A stretch of DNA of 5,822 nt from Eggerthellales bacterium UBA948 (lineage in GTDB: Bacteria > Actinomycetota > Coriobacteriia > Coriobacteriales > UBA8131), in the NCBI GenBank assembly GCA_002293265.1, contig DBCW01000046.1, positions 21,251 to 27,072 of the forward strand, in the 5' to 3' direction. The translations under genes were made by a program, and so were the position numbers. This document shows, one piece after another, positions 1 through 5,728 of this stretch (the first letter of the stretch is position 1; every line of letters begins with the position of its first letter). The notes beneath the pieces are model-generated. The model was given only the letters and a program-made list of their open reading frames with translations. It had not been told where the DNA came from and made no database searches.

Positions 1-171
1 TATTGAGTAGCTTGGCAAGCTTTTCTCGGTCTGATGCCGCTTGGTTTAGCATCACGATGAACTCGGAGTTCGAAAGCATGGTGGATGCGAGTACGCTGTC
101 AAGCAGGTATTCCACATTCTGGGTCACTGTTGTCGGGAAAGCGTTTCTCTTGCGGAATCGTCGCCATGTGG
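1..171. repeat. Direct repeat copy 1 (virB4 3' segment)
   Basis: This is one of two same-orientation copies; the other is at 1696-1866, offset by 1695 bases. Mismatches by eye are at 45, 71, 104, 119, 128, 130, 131, 152, 154, 158 and 169, which gives about 94% identity and no indels. The repeat may extend left of the window. Confidence 0.9.
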
Positions 172-172
172 T
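1..172 (-). pseudogene. Truncated second copy of virB4/traE (C-terminal part, runs off the left edge)
   Basis: Read on the minus strand, this stretch encodes WRRFRKRNAF, then PTTVTQNVEYLLDS and EFIVMLNQAASDREKLAKLL. This matches residues about 669-723 of the complete VirB4/TraE encoded at 1550-3865. Bases 1-171 align without gaps to 1696-1866, with 11 mismatches by hand count. Homology stops abruptly around 171-175. In the same frame the sequence then meets a TGA at 182-184, with no start codon or ribosome site between, so the first ~670 residues are missing. The rest of the C-terminus would lie beyond base 1. It carries neither the Walker A nor the Walker B motif and cannot be a working ATPase. 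It is either the displaced 3' end of an interrupted virB4 or the remnant of a second, related element. Confidence 0.85.
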
Positions 173-244
173 TTTCCCCTCTCACTATTTCTGAGATACT
201 CCACGCCGTTGGTATGTTAGGTGTGTCGTTATTGTGTAAGCGGC

Positions 245-250
245 TATAAT
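245..250 (+). promoter_or_regulatory. Candidate -10 box for the nuclease gene
   Basis: A perfect TATAAT lies at 245-250. No good TTGACA-like -35 is seen 16-18 bases upstream (the bases there read GTGTGTCG) and there is no TG extension, so strength is uncertain. Transcription would start near 256-258. That places the GTG at 263 almost at the 5' end of the mRNA and favours the ATG codons at 287/290 as start. Confidence 0.5.
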
Positions 251-286
251 TAGCAACATGCGGTGCAAGACTTAAGAAAGAGCGTG

Positions 287-1414
287 ATGATGGAAAATGA
301 ACTGACGGTTTACGATTCGCTGGTAAAAGAAATCAAAGAACTTGTCTACCGCCGTCAATATGAGGCGATGAAGCGTGTTAATTCAGAGCTGATACACCTC
401 TACTGGGAAATAGGCAGTGAAATTGATCGTCAGCAAAAAGAGAGAGGTTGGGGTAAGTCCGTCGTCGAGGTTCTGTCAAAAGAACTACAGAAGGAGTTTC
501 CCGGCGTGCAGGGGTTTTCGGCGAGAAACCTCTGGCTTATGCGCAGCTTCTATCTTGAGTACTCGCAAGGCAAAACAATGTACCCATTAGATGCAGAAGC
601 CCGTGAGTCAATTCTGCAACCATCGGTTGCAGAATTGGGCAGAACACCTTTACCGCTTCTTCTAACAGAAATAAGTTGGACAAAAAACATAGTAATCATG
701 CAGAAATGCAAAGACCCCTCCGAGCGTGAATTCTATCTAAAAATGACGAAGCGTTACGGATGGACAAAGGAAGTCCTGGTTAACAACATAGAAAACAGAG
801 CATTCGAAAAATATCTGACCAACCAGACCAATTTTGACGAGACCGTGCCGGAGAAGTATCGCGTGCAAGCCAAGCTTGCCGTTAAAGATGACTACAACTT
901 TGATTTCATGGAAATGGGCATAGAACACAGCGAGGCTGAGCTTGAAGCCAGCATCATCAATAACATCAGAGCCTTCTTGTTGGAGATGGGTGGAGACTAC
1001 AGTTTTCTCGGAAACCAGTACCATCTCGACGTGGCGGGGGATGACAGTTATGTGGACTTACTTCTGTTCCACAGAAGACTGCGAAGCCTTATTGCCATTG
1101 AGCTTAAAATCGGGGAGTTCCAACCTGAGTTTGTGGGTAAAATGCTTTACTACCTTACCGCTCTTGATGAGACGGTGAAGCTGCCTGATGAAAACCCCTC
1201 TATCGGTATCATCATCTGCAAGAGCAAAAATCGCACCCGCGTTGAATATACATTGGGAGCCGCCGACAAGCCCATCGGTGTTGCCACGTATTCCTACTAC
1301 GATAATCTGCCGGAAAACATGCGCTCCCTTCTGCCATCGCCGGACGTGATTGCAGACATTGTTTTGGGATTTGATAATGAGCCTAATAGTTTGGATGATA
1401 GGAGCTTTGAATAG
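287..1414 (+). CDS. DUF1016/YhcG family PDDEXK nuclease-domain protein
   Basis: The protein has 375 residues from the ATG at 287. The N-terminal DUF1016_N-type domain (about residues 8-130) contains LIHLYWEIGSEI and GWGKSVVEVLSKEL, followed by FSARNLWLMRSFY, which are typical of the family. The C-terminal YhcG_C domain (about 160-330) carries a PD-(D/E)XK nuclease core: VDLLLFHRRL with Asp257, then IAIELKIGEF with Glu272 and Lys274, then NPSIGIIICKSKNR. All catalytic positions look intact. Family members are known as solitary genes and as companions of type I restriction-modification loci and are thought to act on nucleic acid; the exact substrate is not established. The start was chosen because AAGAAAGAG at 274-282 lies just upstream; ATG 290 is equally possible and GTG 263 has no ribosome site. 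The gene is convergent to the tra operon, has its own promoter element, and looks AT-richer than its neighbours in sampled lines, consistent with a separately acquired defence-type cargo gene. Confidence 0.9.
   Translation: MMENELTVYDSLVKEIKELVYRRQYEAMKRVNSELIHLYWEIGSEIDRQQKERGWGKSVVEVLSKELQKEFPGVQGFSARNLWLMRSFYLEYSQGKTMYPLDAEARESILQPSVAELGRTPLPLLLTEISWTKNIVIMQKCKDPSEREFYLKMTKRYGWTKEVLVNNIENRAFEKYLTNQTNFDETVPEKYRVQAKLAVKDDYNFDFMEMGIEHSEAELEASIINNIRAFLLEMGGDYSFLGNQYHLDVAGDDSYVDLLLFHRRLRSLIAIELKIGEFQPEFVGKMLYYLTALDETVKLPDENPSIGIIICKSKNRTRVEYTLGAADKPIGVATYSYYDNLPENMRSLLPSPDVIADIVLGFDNEPNSLDDRSFE
609..637. repeat. 13-bp perfect inverted repeat with 3-base loop inside the nuclease gene
   Basis: The arms are CAATTCTGCAACC (609-621) and GGTTGCAGAATTG (625-637), with loop ATC at 622-624. 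The repeat lies in the coding sequence for ILQPSVAELG, in the linker between the N-terminal and nuclease domains. It would form a strong hairpin in DNA or mRNA. Confidence 0.9.
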
Positions 1415-1492
1415 CTTGCAAAAGCAATGCTGACAACGGAGGATTAGTCTTTTTTGTTGCTCACCTCAGTAAGCGCTTGTGAGAAAAACACT

Positions 1493-1507
1493 ATAGCTGC
1501 GGGCTAT
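1493..1507 (-). terminator. Weak candidate terminator for the tra operon
   Basis: Read on the minus strand, ATAGC and GCTAT form a 5-bp stem around a 5-base loop. AGTG and a run of five T (bases 1484-1488, A on the plus strand) follow four bases later. The stem is short, but it lies just downstream of the stronger hairpin at 1512-1535, and the pair could together end tra transcription. There is no experimental basis. Confidence 0.3.
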
Positions 1508-1511
1508 GTAT

Positions 1512-1535
1512 GGCCGCCAGCGTTTTCTGGCGGCC
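1512..1535. terminator. GC-rich hairpin between convergent genes
   Basis: The arms GGCCGCCAG (1512-1520) and CTGGCGGCC (1527-1535) pair perfectly around a 6-base loop, CGTTTT. The hairpin sits between the 3' ends of the nuclease gene (stop ending 1414) and virB4 (stop beginning at 1550), where a bidirectional terminator is expected. Neither side has an immediate T run, so it is not a classical intrinsic terminator. It may act as an mRNA 3'-end stabiliser, or it may mark an element boundary. Confidence 0.5.
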
Positions 1536-1549
1536 TCTGAAGAATTCTC

Positions 1550-3865
1550 CTACTCACCCGGCTTGGTGGTCATCAATTTATAGAGCTTCGTATTCCTATT
1601 GAACCTGTTCACGAAAGGTACCAATGCGCTGCCGTACCTGAGTAGTCCGCTTCCTGCATCCGCATTCGTGATATAGCCCATCTGCTCGGCAGAGATATTG
1701 AGTAGCTTGGCAAGCTTTTCTCGGTCTGATGCCGCTTGGCTTAGCATCACGATGAACTCGGAGTTTGAAAGCATGGTGGATGCGAGTACGCTGTCAAGTA
1801 GGTATTCCACATTTTGGGTCACAGCCGTCGGGAAAGCGTTTCTCTTTCTGAACCGTCGCCATGCGGAGTTGAAGAAGTTGCCCGAGTACTCGTTTTCAAA
1901 CACCACATGGAACTCATCGAGGAATATGTGGGTGCGCTTGCCCTGTCGCCAGTTTTCCGTGACGCGGTTAATCATCGCGTCCGTGATGACGAGCAGTCCC
2001 ATAGTCTTGAGCTGTTTGCCGAGGTCCAGGATGTCGTAGACCACCATGCGGTTTTTGGTGTCCACATTGGTGGGGTGTGCGAATGCATCAAGCGTGCCGT
2101 TGGTGAAGAGCTCAAGCGCAAGTGCAAGCTTTCGGGCTTCGGGTTCGGGTTGTTCGAGCAACTTGTCTCTCAGCACAACCAGTGTGGGCAGTGGTCCACC
2201 TGCCTGGTAGTCGTCATAGATTGCCTTGGTGCAGCGATCCACGATGGATTTTGCCTGGGCCTCAAGCCCTTTACGGTCGAGTTGTTCCAGCAGCGACATG
2301 ATGAACTCGGATTTATCTATGACGGGATCCCCGCTGTCTCCGTAGCCTTCCACCATATCGAGTGCGTTGATGTGGTGTTTGGATCCTGCCGCTATGCGTA
2401 TCACCTCACCACCCAAAGCCTCTATGAGGTTTGCGTACTCGCGCTCTGGATCGCAGATGATGATGTCGTCATCGGTTGAAAGCGCGAGTACGGCGATAAG
2501 CTCTTTGGTGGAAAATGACTTGCCTGAGCCGGGAACACCTAAGATGAAAGCGTTGGGGTTGAGGAGGTTTGCCTTGTTACACATGATGAGGTTTCTTGAG
2601 ATGGCGTTTTCACCGAAGTAGATCCCACCTCTGTCTTGTATCTCCTGTACCCTGAAAGGCATAAGCACCGCCAGACTTTCCGTGGTAAGGGTTCTCAGTG
2701 GGTTGATCTTACGTAGCCCTATGGGAAGTGCGGTGTTAAGTCCGTCGAGTTGTTGGAACTTGAGGGTGGTTAGGGAGCAGAGATGTTTTCTGGCTACCGT
2801 CTTGATGGCCTCGGTATCGTTATTGAGTGCGTCAAGTGAATCTGCCGTATGCACCAGTGTCACCACCGCAAACATCATCCGTTGGTCTCGAGTCACGAGA
2901 TCATCCAGAAATTCGCGGCTTTCCTTGCGTTGTTGCTCCATATCGTAGGGAACCACCACGTTGTAGTTTTGGTTCTGGTTTTGGCGGCGCGTCCAATTGG
3001 TAATGTTCGTCTCGACCCCGAGCAGGCGCTTTTCCACCTCGCGAACCGCCTCATCGGTCGGAATCGGGATGATGTCGATGGAAAGCGTGAGGGCGTGTTT
3101 GGTATCGGTGAGTTCTGCGAGAAATCCGGCTTTGAGGTAGCTTGCATATTGCCTGAGATAAAGTACGCGCCCGTATTTCTCTCCCAACTTGAAGTGGTCG
3201 GATGAAAACTCGAATGAATCGGGTGCTATTGAATCTTTGAAGCTGTGTCCCTTTTTTGCGATGTCCGTACCATCAAAGAAGAAGTGAGCTTCTTCACCCT
3301 CACGGTAGAAATCGTGGAGAAGCTTAAGTCTCTCTTCGGTGTCGAGCTCGGTGAGTTTGGAGCCGAGTCGGGTGAGGTGACTTGCCATCTCGGTTGTAGT
3401 ACGCCTGAAATAGCCTCTGGCATCTTGAGCGTCTTTTCGCTTCACGGTTACGGTGAGATAGACCTCTCGAACCATCGAGTTTGCACCTGTGGCCTTACTC
3501 ATCAACATATCGTTATATTCCTTGCGGTAGATATCGAGTTCGTCTTGCTTGTAGGGAATGAGGATGCGTTTTTCAAAGTCCGCAGCGTTGAGCCTTCGCA
3601 GCGCCACGGTGAGTTTGGTGGTGGCGGCAGAGTCAAAGGAGTTCAATAACTCCGAGTATTCGAGAAAGAGCGCTTCCTTATCCTCTCGGCTTGCTACCGC
3701 ATAGTTGATGTCGGTGATGCGCCATGACTTGGAATACAAGCCTTTGCCCACACAGAATATGCCGTCTTCAGTTACCGAGCGGATGGGGATGGCATCTTGT
3801 ACACTTTTTGTTCTGCGATAACGCTCTCGCTCCGCACGTTTCCTGTCTCTGAGTGTCTTAGACAT
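1550..3865 (-). CDS. VirB4/TraE family conjugation ATPase
   Basis: This 771-residue protein is the cytoplasmic ATPase that powers the T4SS mating channel of Gram-positive conjugative elements. The N-terminal part (about 25-400) is the VirB4 domain. The C-terminal AAA+/RecA-like domain starts near 410, with Walker A GVPGSGKS at 443-450, CDPEREY at 471-477, Walker B HIFLDEFHVV at 646-655 (Asp650, Glu651) and the TQN motif at 683-685. The C-terminus LYKLMTTKPGE resembles the family's usual end, and the length is normal, so the gene appears intact. The ATG at 3865 overlaps the prgI-family stop by 8 bases and has GAGGTGG at 3875-3881, indicating translational coupling. In related elements an NlpC/P60-type cell-wall hydrolase gene usually follows; here it is replaced by a hairpin and a convergent nuclease gene. 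Bases 1696-1866 are repeated at the window's left edge. Confidence 0.95.
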   Translation of the reverse strand: MSKTLRDRKRAERERYRRTKSVQDAIPIRSVTEDGIFCVGKGLYSKSWRITDINYAVASREDKEALFLEYSELLNSFDSAATTKLTVALRRLNAADFEKRILIPYKQDELDIYRKEYNDMLMSKATGANSMVREVYLTVTVKRKDAQDARGYFRRTTTEMASHLTRLGSKLTELDTEERLKLLHDFYREGEEAHFFFDGTDIAKKGHSFKDSIAPDSFEFSSDHFKLGEKYGRVLYLRQYASYLKAGFLAELTDTKHALTLSIDIIPIPTDEAVREVEKRLLGVETNITNWTRRQNQNQNYNVVVPYDMEQQRKESREFLDDLVTRDQRMMFAVVTLVHTADSLDALNNDTEAIKTVARKHLCSLTTLKFQQLDGLNTALPIGLRKINPLRTLTTESLAVLMPFRVQEIQDRGGIYFGENAISRNLIMCNKANLLNPNAFILGVPGSGKSFSTKELIAVLALSTDDDIIICDPEREYANLIEALGGEVIRIAAGSKHHINALDMVEGYGDSGDPVIDKSEFIMSLLEQLDRKGLEAQAKSIVDRCTKAIYDDYQAGGPLPTLVVLRDKLLEQPEPEARKLALALELFTNGTLDAFAHPTNVDTKNRMVVYDILDLGKQLKTMGLLVITDAMINRVTENWRQGKRTHIFLDEFHVVFENEYSGNFFNSAWRRFRKRNAFPTAVTQNVEYLLDSVLASTMLSNSEFIVMLSQAASDREKLAKLLNISAEQMGYITNADAGSGLLRYGSALVPFVNRFNRNTKLYKLMTTKPGE
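1696..1866. repeat. Direct repeat copy 2 (within intact virB4)
   Basis: This is the full-gene counterpart of bases 1-171. It lies in the coding region just after the Walker B motif, from the codons for WRRFRKRNAF onward. It is bounded on one side only by loss of homology in copy 1; the other side cannot be judged because copy 1 reaches the window edge. Confidence 0.9.
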
Positions 3866-4250
3866 CGGCGCTCACCACCTCGTCTGCTTTAGCAGTCTTA
3901 CTACGGCTACGCTTTTCTCTTACGGGGCTTGAAAGCAGAGCGTGATAGAGGTTTTGCGGTGTATAGATAAGGCGTTTGGGAGTGAGCAGTTCCGACTTTA
4001 CCCATGCCCATATGAATTGCTCCGCAGTCATACCGTGATAAGTGACGAATCCCAGTGCTGCAAAAGGAGCGGCACCGAGAATGCACATCCACGACAGCAT
4101 CTCTATGCCGAGGTTTAAGGGTGCAAGCAGGAAATAGAGTCCGATGGCTGCAAGTATGGCGAGAGCTGAAAACGCGCACTGTCGAAGTGAGAGTCCGAAG
4201 AACACACTTTCGGTGTATTCTCGAATCTCGCGGTTGATCTTCACTTCCAT
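3858..4250 (-). CDS. PrgI family protein (T4SS inner-membrane component)
   Basis: This 130-residue protein begins MEVKINREIREYTESVFFGL, the characteristic start of PrgI-family proteins encoded just before virB4/traE in Gram-positive conjugative elements. Two hydrophobic segments follow: SALAILAAIGLYFLLAPL (about 28-45) and a second at about 51-69 (WMCILGAAPFAALGFVTYH). After them come the conserved-looking EQFIWAWVKSELLTPKRLIY and a basic tail (REKRSRSK). It probably corresponds to the VirB3-like membrane partner of VirB4; this is inference from position and size. The ATG start is set by a strong AGGAGGT (4257-4263) seven bases upstream. The end overlaps virB4 by 8 bases. The 58-base gap before it holds no small gene. 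Confidence 0.92.
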   Translation of the reverse strand: MEVKINREIREYTESVFFGLSLRQCAFSALAILAAIGLYFLLAPLNLGIEMLSWMCILGAAPFAALGFVTYHGMTAEQFIWAWVKSELLTPKRLIYTPQNLYHALLSSPVREKRSRSKTAKADEVVSADV

Positions 4251-4256
4251 AAGTGA

Positions 4257-4263
4257 GACCTCC
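4257..4263 (-). promoter_or_regulatory. Ribosome binding site of the PrgI-family gene
   Basis: AGGAGGT on the minus strand lies seven bases before the ATG at 4250. It is a near-perfect Shine-Dalgarno sequence and the strongest in the window. Confidence 0.85.
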
Positions 4264-4308
4264 TTAGTATTTGGTTGTTGGTTTGATTAGTTGTATGAGT
4301 GGAGTGCC

Positions 4309-5148
4309 TTAAAGCCCCATCATCTCGCGTACCACTCTGTCTGCCATGCGTACGGTACCGACGAGTATGAGCATGGAAAATATGATCTCGCCCACATAGG
4401 CCCAAACCTGCGTTACCACAGGAGCCGCACTGTCGATGACAGGTGGTGTGGATGCGAAGAGGGAAAAGATGATGCAGGCAAGTACGATGATGGCTCCCTC
4501 CAAGCAAACCGCTGCATATGATTTGATGAAAGACTTGCCGACCGACTGCGAGGGCTCACCTGCAAAAGTGGCTAGCGGTATGGGGGCAATGGCCGAGTAG
4601 AGAAATATCCTGAAGAACCGGCCATACACGGAAAGTATCATGATGAACGCGAGTATTGTGATAAAGAGCCCTCCGAGCAGCGTCACCGCCCAAAGTGGGA
4701 TGGCGTTCAGGAAATCAACGCCCTCAATAGCAGTTATCATCTCGGCGGGAAGTACGGTGTTTCCCGTACCCGTAAAACCCACCGTGGTAAGTATCGTAGA
4801 TATCATCCCCTGTACGATATCGAGGAATGCAAGCATCAGCTCAAGCCCATAGATAATGGCAGCCTTAGCAAGCGCAAAGCGCACGAAGAGCTTCACGGCC
4901 ATTTCGGGTTTTTTAACCTCGGCGAAACTCCCACAGGTCTTGACTACGCCAACTACGAAAAAGAGTACGAGCAGTGCCAGCCCTATAGCTTGCAGCGCAC
5001 CGTGTATCATCATGATAGCGTCCCAGATTCCGCCGCCTTTGAACTCCGTGGGTGAAAGGGTGAGCAGCCCCATAATCTCCGCCAGCTTCTCATTCCATGT
5101 GTTGAGTGCGTTTTGCAGGTTGTGAACAATCCAGCTGTCTGATTCCAA
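4309..5148 (-). CDS. VirB6/TrbL-like polytopic membrane protein of the conjugation channel
   Basis: This 279-residue protein has about six predicted membrane segments by eye: near 50-70, 87-112, 150-175, 179-197, 212-232 and 247-265. The stretch SAIAPIPLATFAGE (185-198) followed by SFIKSYAAVCLEGAI (206-220) is typical of VirB6/TrbL-like proteins of Tn1549/CTn elements (often labelled CD0411-like). Its role is to form part of the inner-membrane channel together with the VirB3-like and VirB4 proteins encoded downstream. The start is TTG at 5148, directly after the TAA of the methyltransferase gene. It is chosen because GAGGTG lies six bases upstream and the reading begins with a plausible N-terminus, ESDSWIVHNLQNALNTW. 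Later ATG codons, such as residue 26, would remove the amphipathic start and have no such site. Confidence 0.9.
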   Translation of the reverse strand: MESDSWIVHNLQNALNTWNEKLAEIMGLLTLSPTEFKGGGIWDAIMMIHGALQAIGLALLVLFFVVGVVKTCGSFAEVKKPEMAVKLFVRFALAKAAIIYGLELMLAFLDIVQGMISTILTTVGFTGTGNTVLPAEMITAIEGVDFLNAIPLWAVTLLGGLFITILAFIMILSVYGRFFRIFLYSAIAPIPLATFAGEPSQSVGKSFIKSYAAVCLEGAIIVLACIIFSLFASTPPVIDSAAPVVTQVWAYVGEIIFSMLILVGTVRMADRVVREMMGL

Positions 5149-5718
5149 TTAAGTCACCTCTTTCACCGGTCGCACTTTGAGCTTAATATCGCTTTCGACT
5201 TCGTTTCCCCACGCATCCCAACCATCCGCTCTTTCACGGGCAAACAGTTCTACGCGACGAACATCTCCTATAAGCTCGACTATGCGCTCTCTCGCCTCAT
5301 CGGGCTTTTGGCTATGGCGGCGGATGGGGCTTACGATCACCTGATGCACTTTGGCCGACATGCGCCTCGGATGCCCTCTCGTTGCAAGTAGGCAGACTTC
5401 GGCGTTTGCCCGCGTCCAGTGCCCGAGTCCGAAAAAGAGCGGGGGGGTCTTTCTGTTTTGCTTCACCCACACAAAGGCGACCGTCTTGTAGGTAAAGCCC
5501 CACGCCTTGAGGACGCGAAACGCGTCCTCAAGCTGAGGAAATGTCGCCCAGAGAAAAAGGACGCAGTTTGAATTAGCCAGTGCTAAAACATCGAGGGCGG
5601 CGATATCTTCCAGTGTCATGGTCGGATAGTGATGCTCTGCGGAGCGTCCCTGACCTTTTTTACTCCATGTTCTATACGCCCAGGGTGGGTCGGCGTAGAT
5701 AACATCGTAGGTTTTCAT
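5149..5718 (-). CDS. MT-A70 family DNA adenine-N6 methyltransferase
   Basis: This 189-residue protein opens with YDVIYADPPWAY, containing the catalytic DPPW motif (residues 10-13) of MT-A70-type N6-adenine methyltransferases. Further family features are FLWAT (55-59), WGFTYKTVAFVWVK (73-86), GHWTRANAEVCLLATRG (99-115), HSQKPDE (135-141) and a C-terminal ELFARERADGWDAWGNE (157-173). Length and motif order fit a complete solitary bacterial enzyme that transfers a methyl group from S-adenosylmethionine to adenine in DNA; the recognition sequence cannot be deduced. No restriction enzyme gene adjoins it. It sits between the Maff2-like and VirB6-like genes. A weak AGGG at 5727-5730 overlaps the preceding stop codon, so translation is likely coupled. 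A role in protecting the transferred element against host restriction, or in marking its DNA, is inference. Confidence 0.93.
   Translation of the reverse strand: MKTYDVIYADPPWAYRTWSKKGQGRSAEHHYPTMTLEDIAALDVLALANSNCVLFLWATFPQLEDAFRVLKAWGFTYKTVAFVWVKQNRKTPPLFFGLGHWTRANAEVCLLATRGHPRRMSAKVHQVIVSPIRRHSQKPDEARERIVELIGDVRRVELFARERADGWDAWGNEVESDIKLKVRPVKEVT
5155..5160 (-). promoter_or_regulatory. Ribosome binding site supporting a TTG start
   Basis: GAGGTG on the minus strand lies within AAAGAGGTGA, six bases before the TTG at 5148. It sits inside the last codons of the methyltransferase gene. It decides the non-ATG start of the VirB6-like gene and suggests translational coupling. Confidence 0.8.
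5506..5532. repeat. 12-bp perfect inverted repeat with 3-base loop inside the methyltransferase gene
   Basis: The arms are CTTGAGGACGCG (5506-5517) and CGCGTCCTCAAG (5521-5532), with loop AAA at 5518-5520. The repeat encodes LEDAFRVLK of the methyltransferase, a region that is normal for the family, so the palindrome arises within ordinary coding sequence. Confidence 0.9.
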
Positions 5719-5728
5719 GCGCTTTACC

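Noticed and set aside
3..194. Plus-strand open frame of 63 codons at the left edge
   Set aside because: It is the antisense shadow of the virB4 fragment. The same shadow occurs at 1698 opposite the intact gene, and there is no ribosome site.
263..286. GTG at 263 as start of the nuclease gene
   Set aside because: It would leave only about five bases of leader after the TATAAT box and has no Shine-Dalgarno; the ATG pair at 287/290 has AAGAAAGAG upstream.
1061..1077. 7-bp inverted repeat CTTCTGT / ACAGAAG with a 3-base loop in the nuclease gene
   Set aside because: Expected by chance at roughly this frequency in a window of this length, and it lies over the conserved LLLFHRRL codons.
172..1549. 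Target-site duplication or terminal inverted repeats bounding the inserted block
   Set aside because: TCTGAGATACTCC near 190 and TCTGAAGAATTCTCC near 1536 look vaguely alike but need gaps. No clean direct repeat, inverted ends or transposase were found.
2972..2995. Repeated Gln-Asn codons in virB4 (QNQNQN)
   Set aside because: This is a short low-complexity stretch inside the N-terminal domain, too small to suggest a functional repeat.
1814..3649. Several long plus-strand open frames opposite virB4
   Set aside because: The minus strand carries an intact VirB4 with Walker A and B motifs over the whole stretch; the opposing frames show no family features.
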